Source: Niallia sp. NCCP-28 (GTDB lineage Bacteria; Bacillota; Bacilli; Bacillales; Cytobacillaceae). Taken from it: 64,000 nucleotides of DNA. The stretch covers positions 310,001 through 374,000 of the forward strand of contig NZ_BQYJ01000004.1 in the NCBI RefSeq assembly GCF_023168165.1, written 5' to 3'. The notes below the pieces were generated by a model. It was not told the origin of the DNA. It saw only the letters and a list, made by a program, of their open reading frames with translations, and did no database searches. Positions within the stretch are counted from its first letter, which is position 1; every line of letters starts with the position of its first letter. A program made the position numbers and the translations under genes. Positions 16,927-25,411 of this stretch are shown piece by piece.

Positions 16927-17655
16927 TTAGGCTTGTACTAATTTTCCAAGGTCTTGCTCGAGATATTCTTTGTATAATCCATCCATATACATTCTTCTCA
17001 TTTTTGCACCTGTACGAACAATTTCTAAACAAGCTTGTTGTAGTTCAGGTGTATCTGCATGATCTAAAACGATTTTGTAGCCCCGCTCCCCATGAATCTC
17101 ATCTGAAACAATATGAAGATCAAAGAATTCAATTTCTTCATCTGTAAAACCATATTTTTCACGAAGAACTGGTGTTTGTTTACGATAAATATCCGGAACT
17201 TGTGATTCAAGACCGACAACTAACGCAGCTGTTGCAACAACAAAATTTTCTCTTTGTGCAACAGAGTAGCACCAGCTTTGCAAGCCTAATGTTGTTGGAG
17301 CCATATTTGCTGGATTTGTAATTCGCTCACGAGTTGTGCCACAAGCTTCGGCAAATCGGATTAATAAATCAGTATGGCGATCTGCAGCGATTTCCTCTTC
17401 ATACATATTTTGTAAAGTAAAATCTTTAGCAGCTTCGTATTTTGCTAGATTTGGCGTATTATGATAGATATATGCTAAATAATCCGCAAATGGTCCTACA
17501 TAATGGAAGTGATTTTCTGCCCATCTAGCAAAATGCTTTCTTTCTAGCTTTCCATCCGCCCAAGCGACAGTGAATGGCGCCTTTTGACTATGATTTCCTT
17601 TAATTGCCTCTTCTAGTTCTTTACGAAATTCATCTTTTGATAATAGCTCATTCAT
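16927..17655 (-). CDS. Haem-oxygenase-like diiron oxygenase (HDO; TenA/PqqC fold)
   Basis: All-helical protein of 242 residues; the ATG at 17655 has GGGAGGAGA nine bases upstream, whereas the frame opens at 17697. By fold it would be annotated TenA/PqqC-like. However, the six diiron ligands of the HDO superfamily are all there at the expected spacing: E87 and H94, E150 (VGLES), then H181, D185 and H188 (H-x3-D-x2-H). This is the pattern known from Chlamydia CADD (E81, H88, E142, H174, D178, H181). HDO enzymes use O2 for C-C or C-N cleavage, N-oxygenation or related chemistry. Two operators precede the gene and two ferredoxin genes share the regulon. The substrate is unknown; a thiaminase role is unlikely. 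Confidence 0.78.
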   Translation of the reverse strand: MNELLSKDEFRKELEEAIKGNHSQKAPFTVAWADGKLERKHFARWAENHFHYVGPFADYLAYIYHNTPNLAKYEAAKDFTLQNMYEEEIAADRHTDLLIRFAEACGTTRERITNPANMAPTTLGLQSWCYSVAQRENFVVATAALVVGLESQVPDIYRKQTPVLREKYGFTDEEIEFFDLHIVSDEIHGERGYKIVLDHADTPELQQACLEIVRTGAKMRRMYMDGLYKEYLEQDLGKLVQA

Positions 17656-17695
17656 CTGTAAAATCTCCTCCCAAATAGTTTTTATATTTTTGTAC

Positions 17696-17709
17696 ATTGT
17701 ATACCAAAT
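17696..17709. promoter_or_regulatory. GntR-type operator 3 (HDO gene, proximal)
   Basis: ATTGTATACCAAAT, core GTATAC at 17699-17704, 41 bases upstream of the HDO start. Confidence 0.7.
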
Positions 17710-17781
17710 GTGTTCAAAAAAATATTTTAGCTCATTTTTTATCTTCTATGTAGGAAAGATGATTCGCTAAAATAATTATGT

Positions 17782-17797
17782 ATTTGGTATACCATGT
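17782..17797. promoter_or_regulatory. GntR-type operator 4 (HDO gene, distal)
   Basis: ATTTGGTATACCATGT, core GTATAC at 17787-17792. The near-perfect TTGGTATACCA palindrome lies 88 bases upstream of operator 3 in the same promoter region. Confidence 0.7.
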
Positions 17798-17885
17798 ATT
17801 TATAATATACTAACTTTTCCAACTTGTAAATATTTTTTTGCAATATTTCTAATATTTAAAAAACATAAATGCAAATCTAGTTTTA

Positions 17886-19340
17886 CTACCAAATAATAAT
17901 TGCTATAATCGTTGAAAGAACAAGTCCCCCTACTACAGGAAGAAAGTTTTTTCTTGCCAATTCAAGAACAGATACTCCACAGAAACCAGCCACTGCAACT
18001 AATGATGACCAAGCAATAATCGTTCCTCCACCAGTCCAGACAGAGCCCATTTGCCCTATTGCTCCAAGGGTACTAGCATCTAGACCTGAAGAGTGAGCCA
18101 ATGCTCCTGAAAGGCTCCCTACTAGGGGCAGACCTGAAAACCCTGATCCTTCAATTCCAGAGATCATCCCGACAAGAAGCAATCCAAAAGCTGATATAAC
18201 GGAATTATCAGGTATATAGCTTTCTGCACTTGTTATTAGATCGACTAAAAAAGCTGGTTTCGGTGCATCTTCTGGTAAGGAAAGAATTGAACCGGTAAAG
18301 TCAGCACTTCCTAAGAAAAAGAATCCTGCAATTGGAATAACAGGTCCCATTGCTTTAAAAGCAAATACAAAACCTTCTACCAAATGTTCACTAATTTTAT
18401 CCAAAGCATGTACGCGATGATAGGCTACAGATGCAAGAGCCAATAAAATTGCTCCGACTCCTCCAATAAAGGCAGCACCATCTCCTCCAGCAAATCGACC
18501 GCTTCCAGATGATGTAAACATAAATATCATCACAGCAAGTAGAGAAACTGGTACCACTATGGCAAAGATTTTTCCCCATCTTTCCTTATTAGGAATAGAA
18601 ACGCCTTCCTCTAAACTTGCAGCAACTTCATTTTCAATAGGGTTTGAACCAACTTGACTTCTTTCATATAAATCAAATGCTTCCAACGCTTCTTTGCTTT
18701 TAGGTTTGTAAAAAGATTTTCTATTCGCATATAAAGCAATTCCTAATGCGGAAACCCCAGTAATTAAGGAAAGCACTAACACTTTTGTTGCCACTTCACT
18801 TGTTTCAATACCAGCTGCTTTTGCAGTAAGCATTGGAGCAACTTGCATAATATAATCGGATGATAATGCCATTCCTTGGCCTGCAATCGAAACAGTCATT
18901 GCAACAAACATTGGCGGCAATCCTGAACGAATAGCGGCTGGCAGCAATAAAGTACAAATTAACGGTACAGCCGGTGTTGGCCAGAAGAATAGTGAAATAA
19001 TGTAAGTCGTAATAGCAATGGCAAAAAAGGAAATATACCCATTTTTCATTACCTTCTCGACTGGGGCAATCATTTTTTGATCTGCTCCTACATCTTTTAA
19101 AGATCTTAATAAAGCGACCATAACGGTAATAATTAAAAAGATATTAAATAATTCTTTTGCTGCAATTAAGCTTGCGTTAAATACAGCTTGGAATCCGCCA
19201 ACAAATGACGATTTATAAATCATGGAAACAAGAAACGTCCCGATAATAGTTGGAAGGACAACACCTTTTTGCATAAGCATTGTTACGATAACTAATATGG
19301 TTATAATAGCATACATCCAGTGAGCTGCGGTTAATTCCAT
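17886..19340 (-). CDS. Ion-transporter-superfamily permease
   Basis: Integral membrane protein of 484 residues with about 12 hydrophobic segments and a charged cytoplasmic loop near the middle (about 200-240). The ATG at 19340 follows GAGGGGATGG; the frame extends to 19373. Conserved-looking pore segments such as FFWPTPAVPLICTLLLPAA and GIEGSGFSGLPLVGSLSG resemble carboxylate permeases of the GntP/DcuC/CitMHS kind. The exact family is not recognised. It lies 97 bases after the creatininase-like gene and may belong to its unit. The likely role is uptake of the organic acid or amide that this island degrades; this is inferred from the neighbours only. Confidence 0.7.
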   Translation of the reverse strand: MELTAAHWMYAIITILVIVTMLMQKGVVLPTIIGTFLVSMIYKSSFVGGFQAVFNASLIAAKELFNIFLIITVMVALLRSLKDVGADQKMIAPVEKVMKNGYISFFAIAITTYIISLFFWPTPAVPLICTLLLPAAIRSGLPPMFVAMTVSIAGQGMALSSDYIMQVAPMLTAKAAGIETSEVATKVLVLSLITGVSALGIALYANRKSFYKPKSKEALEAFDLYERSQVGSNPIENEVAASLEEGVSIPNKERWGKIFAIVVPVSLLAVMIFMFTSSGSGRFAGGDGAAFIGGVGAILLALASVAYHRVHALDKISEHLVEGFVFAFKAMGPVIPIAGFFFLGSADFTGSILSLPEDAPKPAFLVDLITSAESYIPDNSVISAFGLLLVGMISGIEGSGFSGLPLVGSLSGALAHSSGLDASTLGAIGQMGSVWTGGGTIIAWSSLVAVAGFCGVSVLELARKNFLPVVGGLVLSTIIAIIIW

Positions 19341-19455
19341 TATTTTTCCATCCCCTCTATAGAAAAAGTGCAACGAACAGCCTTTTACACCTTCCTAATC
19401 CCCCATTATTTTTCAACATAAAAGACTCTCACGGATGTTTCTCTGCCATTTTTTA

Positions 19456-20223
19456 TTAGAGTATAACTGTTTCAATTTCGAGTAATACACAAAGATCATC
19501 AGCCAAATTTACCAACGCTTCTTCCACAATCATTTCTCCAAGTTCAAAACTAGCTTTTGTTCCATCACCAATACAGCCATTTCTTGTCATTTCTTCATAA
19601 TGATAAAATCCTTGAATGGCTTTACCAGGTCTTAAAAGCTCCCACTTTTCTCCCGAATTAACCTCTCCTTTTGTCAATCGATCCATACGGATTAAGTGTG
19701 GGGCTAAATACATCGCCTCAGACACTTCTCTTTCACAGCTGTGGCCAAAAAGTGTGGAGCTAATACCAGCTGAAATTGCCTTTTTAGCTGATGCTGTTGT
19801 TTTTGCATAATAAATGGCTACTTCTAATTCCTTAGAAAGTGAGGTGCATGCCACACCTAATGTCGATTGATTCCCCCCATGTGCGTTCAAGAATAAAAAA
19901 TTGGTTATTCCATGCTGCTTTAAGGAGACAACCATATCTTTTAATATCGCGATTAACGTAGTAGGCTTAAGAGAAATAGTTCCTGGAAAATGAATATGGT
20001 GCTCAGAAACACCAAAATTCACGGTAGGTGTTTTCATTACATATGGATATAGTTTTTCTGAAAGACGTTTAGCCATTTCAGTAGCTAATACAGAATCTAC
20101 ACTTTCCACCATATGTGGACCGTGCTGCTCATGAGCCCCAATTGGTATAATTGCTAGCTTAACTGTTGCTAACGCTTCTCGAACTTCTTCCCATGTCATT
20201 TCATTTAAATCATATAAGGACAT
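19456..20223 (-). CDS. Creatininase-family metal-dependent amidohydrolase
   Basis: Protein of 255 residues of the creatininase/MftE fold, which hydrolyses cyclic or linear amide C-N bonds with two metal ions. Metal ligands expected for the family are present: E32 and H34 (GAHEQHG), D43, H115 (NAHGGN) and E164/E166 (HSCEREVSE). The ATG at 20223 follows GGAGGATAAACTCT. A GTATAC operator lies 33 bases before the start. The specific substrate is unknown: family members act on creatinine, formamides, lactams and similar compounds. It is followed by the permease gene. It probably opens or removes an amide in the pathway. Confidence 0.82.
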   Translation of the reverse strand: MSLYDLNEMTWEEVREALATVKLAIIPIGAHEQHGPHMVESVDSVLATEMAKRLSEKLYPYVMKTPTVNFGVSEHHIHFPGTISLKPTTLIAILKDMVVSLKQHGITNFLFLNAHGGNQSTLGVACTSLSKELEVAIYYAKTTASAKKAISAGISSTLFGHSCEREVSEAMYLAPHLIRMDRLTKGEVNSGEKWELLRPGKAIQGFYHYEEMTRNGCIGDGTKASFELGEMIVEEALVNLADDLCVLLEIETVIL

Positions 20224-20255
20224 AGAGTTTATCCTCCTATAACACATTTAGGCTT

Positions 20256-20269
20256 TTTGTATACCATTT
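20256..20269. promoter_or_regulatory. GntR-type operator 5 (creatininase-family gene)
   Basis: TTTGTATACCATTT, core GTATAC at 20259-20264, 33 bases before the creatininase-family start and 19 bases after the ferredoxin 2 stop. Confidence 0.7.
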
Positions 20270-20287
20270 ATTTTTAAAAAATAAAAA

Positions 20288-20614
20288 CTATTTTACTTGC
20301 TGTTCCTTCCGTTTTTTAATGGCGACTGTTTCTTCTTGTGATATTTCAATATCATTAGTAATTGTCATTTGGCATGCAAGGCGAAAACCTTCCTCCACTT
20401 TTTCTCCTAGCATCTTCTTTTCTTTCCAGTTTGCTTCTCCTAGATCCTCACTACCATTAATTATTTTGCATGCACATTTTGTACATCGGCCCATTCCACA
20501 GCCATATTTTAACTCTGGAAGCTGCTTAATTCCTGCTAAAACTACTAAATTTGCATTATCTTTTACTACTTGCTCTATTACTTTTCCATTAACATGAAGC
20601 TTTACATTTGGCAT
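20288..20614 (-). CDS. [2Fe-2S] ferredoxin (second of two in the regulon)
   Basis: Ferredoxin of 108 residues; the ATG at 20614 after AGGGGTG is preferred over the open-frame start at 20704, because it begins directly with the ferredoxin beta strand. Ligands are C39, C44 and C47 (CGMGRCTKC) and C81 (LACQ). It is only distantly similar to the first ferredoxin at 12330-12668, so the two may serve different partners or redox steps. It lies before the creatininase-family gene. The nearest upstream operator is operator 6, about 350 bases away. An electron-donor role for the diiron oxygenase is inferred. Confidence 0.87.
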   Translation of the reverse strand: MPNVKLHVNGKVIEQVVKDNANLVVLAGIKQLPELKYGCGMGRCTKCACKIINGSEDLGEANWKEKKMLGEKVEEGFRLACQMTITNDIEISQEETVAIKKRKEQQVK

Positions 20615-21116
20615 ATCCTCACCCCTGTTGTTAAAGTAGTATTTTTGACATTTGTAGAAAAGATTCAAATTTACATTTGTTCTCTTTTTCTTTCTGTCCT
20701 GCAAATCTACTAATCATCATCTTTTTTACAACAGCCTTGTCTCCCCCCTTTTTAAAATAAATTTACTTTTGCAACATATTCATAGTGAATATTAATTTTC
20801 ATTATACACAGGAGTTTTAATTCCGCTGTTAAATTGTCAGATAATGTGACTTGGTTTTTTTCCTTATTAGAGAATATGCTCCCACCTTTATTTACAGAAA
20901 ATATTAATTTTTCAGAATAGATATTGTTTTTTCTATCTAGATAGGATAAACTTATAACAAATTTGGTATACAATAAACAATAGAAGGTGGGGTGCATTCA
21001 TTATTAGTCCATATAATGGCTTTGTTACTGAATATTGTTGTTAAACGTTTTTTTGTTTATTCGTGTGAGACATGTCTTTCACACGTCTTCATACTAAAAA
21101 GAGGAGTGGTAAAAAG
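20615..21116. other. Intergenic region with operator and stem-loop
   Basis: No gene is recognised. It holds operator 6 at 20962-20975 and, at 21062-21085, inverted CGTGTGA/TCACACG arms around a GACATGTC palindrome, just before the ribosome site of the gene at 21117. Confidence 0.5.
20962..20975. promoter_or_regulatory. GntR-type operator 6 (before the 111-aa gene)
   Basis: TTTGGTATACAATA, core GTATAC at 20966-20971. It lies about 140 bases before the plus-strand gene at 21117 and 350 bases before ferredoxin 2. Confidence 0.65.
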
Positions 21117-21452
21117 ATGGATAAGTATATTGTCTTAACAAATAAGGACACCTTTCAAACAATCATTGAGGGAGATGGATTAGAAGCTGTTGAAACATAT
21201 CACTTCTACTTTTTTGAAGAATTAAAAGCAAAATATACAATAGCAAAAGTCTTAGATGATTCTATTAAAATTAAACTATACGAAAATTATGAAGGAAAAG
21301 AGTATGTTAATCTTATTCGCGTAAAATTCTTTGAAAGCTTTTCCACCATTGAAGCTGCAAGAGAAGAATTATTTGAAATCGTCCGCGCTTCTGGCAATAG
21401 CAAAGAATCTAAATTTTCTACTTTAATTAAAGCAGAAGAAGCAGCTAGCTAA
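21117..21452 (+). CDS. Unknown 111-aa protein in the GntR regulon
   Basis: Hydrophilic protein with no family recognised. The frame opens at 21072; the ATG at 21117 follows AGAGGAGTGG. It looks like a small alpha/beta domain: beta-rich N-terminal half (DKYIVLTNK, YTIAKVLDD, IKIKLYENY) and a helical C-terminal half ending in a lysine- and alanine-rich tail. There is no signal peptide and no cysteine, so it is not an iron-sulphur protein. The upstream GTATAC operator and the location inside the island suggest it serves the same pathway, perhaps as an accessory or coupling factor for the oxygenase. A terminator follows it. Confidence 0.7.
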   Translation: MDKYIVLTNKDTFQTIIEGDGLEAVETYHFYFFEELKAKYTIAKVLDDSIKIKLYENYEGKEYVNLIRVKFFESFSTIEAAREELFEIVRASGNSKESKFSTLIKAEEAAS

Positions 21453-21481
21453 TCTAAAGATACTTATTTATAACTGTTTTT

Positions 21482-21511
21482 GTTGGTTCATTTACTTGTG
21501 AATCAACTTTT
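21482..21511 (+). terminator. Terminator of the 111-aa gene
   Basis: GTTGGTTCA and TGAATCAAC form a stem (one G-T pair), followed by a run of seven T. Confidence 0.8.
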
Positions 21512-21546
21512 TTTAATGTTTTTTAAGGGTTGAACTTTTCAAAAAA

Positions 21547-21592
21547 AAGCAGCAATCCCCTTTTTTATATCCTAAGGATTACTGCTGCATTT
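21547..21592 (-). terminator. Terminator of the permease gene
   Basis: GCAGCAATCC and GGATTACTGCTGC pair, read on the minus strand into a run of T, seven bases past the permease stop. Confidence 0.75.
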
Positions 21593-21598
21593 ATTTTA

Positions 21599-22990
21599 TT
21601 AAGTTTGTAAAATAAGTTTTATCACATAGATGTATATACATCCACAAAATAAGTAAGAAAAGGTATATCGTATATTCCAGTTCGATATTTTAAATGAACT
21701 CTCCTTTACAATGCTAGACATCAAACCAATTGTTGTATTAAATGGACCAACCAAAAATGCTGAAACTGCTCCGACAAGCATGACAACCGTTAATATATTT
21801 GCTGAAATGCCAAGGAGACTAGGGTTTATTGCTTCTGCCATCAATGCTAATGAAATCGTTGGATGCAAGCCTATAAAAGAAAAAATAACAGGAATAATTG
21901 GAATAATAAGTAAAAAGATCGTTGCTCCGACTATATTTTCAAGGCGAATCATCCAATGGTTAATAAGAAGATCTGTTTTAGATATTTGTATCGCTGAAAT
22001 AAAAAAACCTGCAGATAAGTAAATAAAAAATTGTTCGTTCATTTTTTTAGATAAAGAGCCAATATATTCTTTTAAAGAAGCGCTATACTCTTTTCTTCTC
22101 TTAATAAGCAGGCACCAGCAAAATGAGAAGGGAATAACAAGCAAGGAAACAATCGTAATAAAGGTAAGATTAAATAAAAACTCGGCCAATATTAAAAGAC
22201 CATTAAGCAAAATAATTGCTGCCACTATATGTAATATTCGTTTCATTGATCTACTTTTTGTCTCCTCTATAGCAGCAGCTGTTTCTTGATTATTACTAGC
22301 AAATAATATGGAATTATTGCTTGATTTGTTGGCTACCCTTGCCCCTAAATACCAATCTAATACTAACCCAAATAAACTTAAAGGCAATACATATGGCAAA
22401 ATGGACAACCAACTCACCCCATTAAGGCTTAAAGCAATGCCCACAACCGGTGTAATAGGAGACCACATTAACGGCATTGTAAATCCATGAGTAATGGCTC
22501 TACTAATAAATCTTTTTTCGTTTTGCAAAGGATAAAATCCCAAAACTGGTTTGATTGCATAATAAGCCATAGGAACTGTTGCTACATTCATAAAGATACT
22601 AAGAAAATAAGCAATGCTCGATGTCATCATATAAAGATGTTTAGAATTTTTGACATTGCGCTGAATAATTGCTTGAAGACTTGATGCATAATCTCCTAGT
22701 TTAATCGGAAAAGCCAGAATAGGCACCAATCCAAATAATGCCAATAATTCTAACATATTTCCAAAAGAACTTATGTATTCATAGAAAGATGCATTACTTT
22801 GCCATAGCATGATTCCGCCTAAAGTAAGAAAAAGTAAACCAAGCATTCTAACAAAATGACCAACTACAAAAAGAGTATAAAAAATAATTCCTAAACAAAT
22901 ACAAGATAGCAACAATCCTAATGGCAAAGATGGAAAAACAACCGAACATAAATACATAAACAAGGTAAAAATTAGCAAGTAATTAAACAT
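21599..22990 (-). CDS. Multi-pass membrane permease, family not recognised
   Basis: Integral membrane protein of 463 residues with about 11-12 hydrophobic segments and one basic cytoplasmic loop at about 210-245. The ATG at 22990 follows GATGGTGATGAAAT. The segment pattern, with MWSPITPVVGIALSL near 178 and GPFNTTIGLMSS near 425, resembles dicarboxylate or NhaC-like carriers of the ion-transporter superfamily, but no family can be named. A GTATAC operator 50 bases upstream ties it to the GntR regulon. It is thus probably a second transporter for the substrate or for a product of the island's pathway. Confidence 0.7.
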   Translation of the reverse strand: MFNYLLIFTLFMYLCSVVFPSLPLGLLLSCICLGIIFYTLFVVGHFVRMLGLLFLTLGGIMLWQSNASFYEYISSFGNMLELLALFGLVPILAFPIKLGDYASSLQAIIQRNVKNSKHLYMMTSSIAYFLSIFMNVATVPMAYYAIKPVLGFYPLQNEKRFISRAITHGFTMPLMWSPITPVVGIALSLNGVSWLSILPYVLPLSLFGLVLDWYLGARVANKSSNNSILFASNNQETAAAIEETKSRSMKRILHIVAAIILLNGLLILAEFLFNLTFITIVSLLVIPFSFCWCLLIKRRKEYSASLKEYIGSLSKKMNEQFFIYLSAGFFISAIQISKTDLLINHWMIRLENIVGATIFLLIIPIIPVIFSFIGLHPTISLALMAEAINPSLLGISANILTVVMLVGAVSAFLVGPFNTTIGLMSSIVKESSFKISNWNIRYTFSYLFCGCIYIYVIKLILQT

Positions 22991-23039
22991 TTCATCACCA
23001 TCTGTCTATTTTTTTCCTATTATAATTCTTTTGTGGCAT

Positions 23040-23053
23040 TTTGTATACCATTT
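23040..23053. promoter_or_regulatory. GntR-type operator 7 (permease gene)
   Basis: TTTGTATACCATTT, core GTATAC at 23043-23048, 50 bases upstream of the permease start; a minus-strand TATAAT box lies between operator and gene. Confidence 0.7.
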
Positions 23054-23091
23054 ATCCTGATAGAATATGAAAATAAATATCTGTTATGGAC

Positions 23092-23304
23092 ATAAAGTGA
23101 AACTTCAATCAGTGGGGATTTTCCACGTCCCCCACTGATTGATCCTTGAGGTAAGAATAGGATAGAGGTCACACAGACATTGCGCGCGTAAGTCTGTGTT
23201 CTTTTATATCAGGCTTTTACTCAGCTAGTTTCTACCCACTTAGATTTCTCGTTTTCTCTTATAATCTCTTAGGTGGGGGTCAAAAGCCCGTTAAATAGTG
23301 ATAA
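23092..23304 (+). repeat. Dispersed repeat family A, full-length copy
   Basis: Starts ATAAAGTGAAACTTCAATCA and ends CCCGTTAAATAGTGATAAA. The 5' end forms a long hairpin, CAATCAGTGGGG with CCCCACTGATTG. The 3' part has CACTTAGATTTCTCGTTTTC and a second complementary GGTGGGGG block. It is the most complete of the copies in this window. Confidence 0.7.
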
Positions 23305-23308
23305 ATTA

Positions 23309-23343
23309 AAAACAGCTAGGACTCTTATATCCTAAGCTGTTTT
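23309..23343 (-). terminator. Terminator of the LCP gene
   Basis: AAAACAGCT-AGGA and TCCT-AAGCTGTTTT form the stem, five bases past the stop codon. Confidence 0.8.
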
Positions 23344-23348
23344 ATTTA

Positions 23349-24272
23349 TTATTCCCCTAAATTTTCCTCCAACATTGTCTTCACTTTTGCCTTTTCTTCA
23401 TCTGGAACAACTAGATAATAGCTTCCATTTATTGTGGCATTGGATCCCTTTATTTCATATTGCTCGATATTATTGCGCACATTTCGATAATTTTTTTGAA
23501 TTTCCATCATTTCATCGAACGTGATATTTGTTTTTACATTGCTGCCCAATGCGTTTAGAATATTGTCAAAATGTGAAACAGACTTTATGCTGGCTGCCTG
23601 GTCGATAATAGCTGTAATAACTTTCCTCTGTCTTTCATTTCTTCCAAAGTCTCCTTCAGGATCAAGGTGGCGCATGCGGACAAACCCTAATGCTTTTGCT
23701 CCATCTAATTGTAATGTTCCTTTTTTATAATGATACCCTTTTTTATAATAGCCTTCATCGATCCAATCCAAATCATTATTAACTGTTATGCCGCCAACTG
23801 CATCTACTAGATCACTTAATGCTTCCATATTTACTTGAATATAATAATCCATATCTATTCCTGCAAACTCTTCCACTGTATCTAAAGTCATTTTAACGCC
23901 GCCATATGCATATGCTGCATTAATTTTATTGGTTGTACCTTTGCCGACAATTTCTGCTCTTGTATCGCGAGGGATGCTGACCATTTGCATTTTTCCAGTT
24001 TTCGGATTAAGGGTCATCACGATTAAAGTATCCGTTCTTCCCACATCCCCTTCTCTCTCATCCACACCCATTAAAAGAATCGAAATAGGCTTTTTATTGC
24101 CAAGGGCCTCTTCCTTTTGCTTTGCCTCCGTTTTCGTTTCTTCTCCCACCGGTTCATACATCTTATTTGCTGTTTTTTCTACATAGTTATATAGATAAGC
24201 AATATAAGCACCAATACCGATAATAAGAACTCCTATAATGGAGACAATTGTAATAATAACTTTTTTCTTCAT
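23349..24272 (-). CDS. LytR-CpsA-Psr (LCP) family cell-wall ligase
   Basis: Membrane-anchored enzyme of 307 residues that moves undecaprenyl-linked polymers such as wall teichoic acid onto peptidoglycan. A short cytoplasmic KKK start and one membrane helix (about 5-28) are followed by the extracellular LCP domain (about 60-270). Typical residues are visible: LLMGVDER near 68, the arginine in SIPRDTR near 101, and the GFVRMRHLDPEGDFGRNERQ block near 198-217. The ATG at 24272 with AGAGG upstream is preferred over a GTG at 24284. It is monocistronic with its own terminator. It resembles the TagT/TagU/TagV paralogues; which of them it is cannot be told. Confidence 0.9.
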   Translation of the reverse strand: MKKKVIITIVSIIGVLIIGIGAYIAYLYNYVEKTANKMYEPVGEETKTEAKQKEEALGNKKPISILLMGVDEREGDVGRTDTLIVMTLNPKTGKMQMVSIPRDTRAEIVGKGTTNKINAAYAYGGVKMTLDTVEEFAGIDMDYYIQVNMEALSDLVDAVGGITVNNDLDWIDEGYYKKGYHYKKGTLQLDGAKALGFVRMRHLDPEGDFGRNERQRKVITAIIDQAASIKSVSHFDNILNALGSNVKTNITFDEMMEIQKNYRNVRNNIEQYEIKGSNATINGSYYLVVPDEEKAKVKTMLEENLGE

Positions 24273-24421
24273 TTTTCCTCTCACTTTCCATCTAAGTTTT
24301 CTAAAAGCAAATTACTACTATTCTACTAATCTAACATGAAAATCAAATGAAAATTTCTGATTTTTTCACGAAAAAAATACTCTCTGCATGATCTAGAGAG
24401 TATTTTTGAACATCTGTTTTC

Positions 24422-25411
24422 TTATATCTTTACAATAATGCGTCCTTTTATTCCCCCTGATAAAATAAATGGCAATTTATCGGGAAGTTCAGCAAGATTT
24501 ACCTCTTCATAAATGAAATCAGCTAAATCAACTGGTTTAAAATCACTTGCAAGGCGTGCCCAAATTTTCTCCCGCTCATCCATTGGACAATAAACGGAAT
24601 CAATGCCAAGAAGATTTATCCCACGCAAGATAAATGGAAAAACACTTGTAGGCACTTCTCCTCCAGCAGTTAATCCGCTAACGGCAACCGATCCATTGTA
24701 GCTGATTTTGCTGATAATGGCTGCTAATTGTTTGCCGCCAACAGGATCAATGGCACCAGCCCATAATTGTTTATCCATTGCTTTTATCGTTCCATTATAA
24801 ACTTCTTCTCTGCCAATAACTTCTTTTGCACCCAGTTTCATTAAATACTCTTCTTCTCTTTTGCCTGTGCTTGCCACAACCTCGAATCCCAGATTTGCTA
24901 AGATATTTACACCAAAACTGCCAACACCGCCAGTTGCACCAGTAACAAGAACCTTTCCCTTTTCAGGCGTTAATCCATTATCTTCTAAACGCTGAACAGA
25001 AAGGGCTGCTGTAAATCCAGCTGTACCTATAATCATTGCTTCTTTTAAAGACAGGCCATCTGGAAGAGGAACAAGCCAATCTCCAGGAATTCTTGCATAT
25101 TCACTATAGCCTCCCGTATGAGCTACCCCAATTTCGTAACTTGTTGCAATTACCCTATCTCCCTCTTTAAACCTCTTGTCTTCAGAAGAGACAACAACTC
25201 CTGCTAAATCAATTCCAGGAATATGAGGATATGACCTGACTATTTTTCCATTTGGTGTGCTTGCTAGTCCATCTTTATAATTAATGCCAGAATAATGCAC
25301 TTTCACGATAACATTGCCTTCTGATAAATCATCTAGTGATATATTTTTTATTTGCACCGAAAAGTCTTCTTCTTTTTTATCTACCACTACAGCTTGAAAA
25401 GTATTTTCCAT
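24422..25411 (-). CDS. YhdH/AcuI-type zinc-independent quinone/acrylyl-CoA reductase
   Basis: Medium-chain dehydrogenase/reductase of 329 residues in the YhdH/YhfP/AcuI group, which reduces acrylyl-CoA or quinone-like enones with NADPH. The catalytic-domain motif SGINYKDGLA is near 42, and the nucleotide site VTGATGGVGS is near 150. The zinc-binding cysteines of alcohol dehydrogenases are absent, as expected. The ATG at 25411 follows GGGAGGTGA; a GTG three codons upstream overlaps that site. It is monocistronic. AcuI in other bacteria detoxifies acrylyl-CoA; the physiological substrate here is not shown. Confidence 0.88.
   Translation of the reverse strand: MENTFQAVVVDKKEEDFSVQIKNISLDDLSEGNVIVKVHYSGINYKDGLASTPNGKIVRSYPHIPGIDLAGVVVSSEDKRFKEGDRVIATSYEIGVAHTGGYSEYARIPGDWLVPLPDGLSLKEAMIIGTAGFTAALSVQRLEDNGLTPEKGKVLVTGATGGVGSFGVNILANLGFEVVASTGKREEEYLMKLGAKEVIGREEVYNGTIKAMDKQLWAGAIDPVGGKQLAAIISKISYNGSVAVSGLTAGGEVPTSVFPFILRGINLLGIDSVYCPMDEREKIWARLASDFKPVDLADFIYEEVNLAELPDKLPFILSGGIKGRIIVKI

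Noticed and set aside
16927-17655. Thiaminase II (TenA) assignment of the helical protein
   Set aside because: The diiron ligand pattern of HDO enzymes is complete, and there is no thiamine gene nearby.
20977-21116. Short open frame from a GTG after GGTGGG just past operator 6
   Set aside because: It would encode about 43 hydrophobic residues and run through the ribosome site of the next gene; there is no support beyond a weak start.
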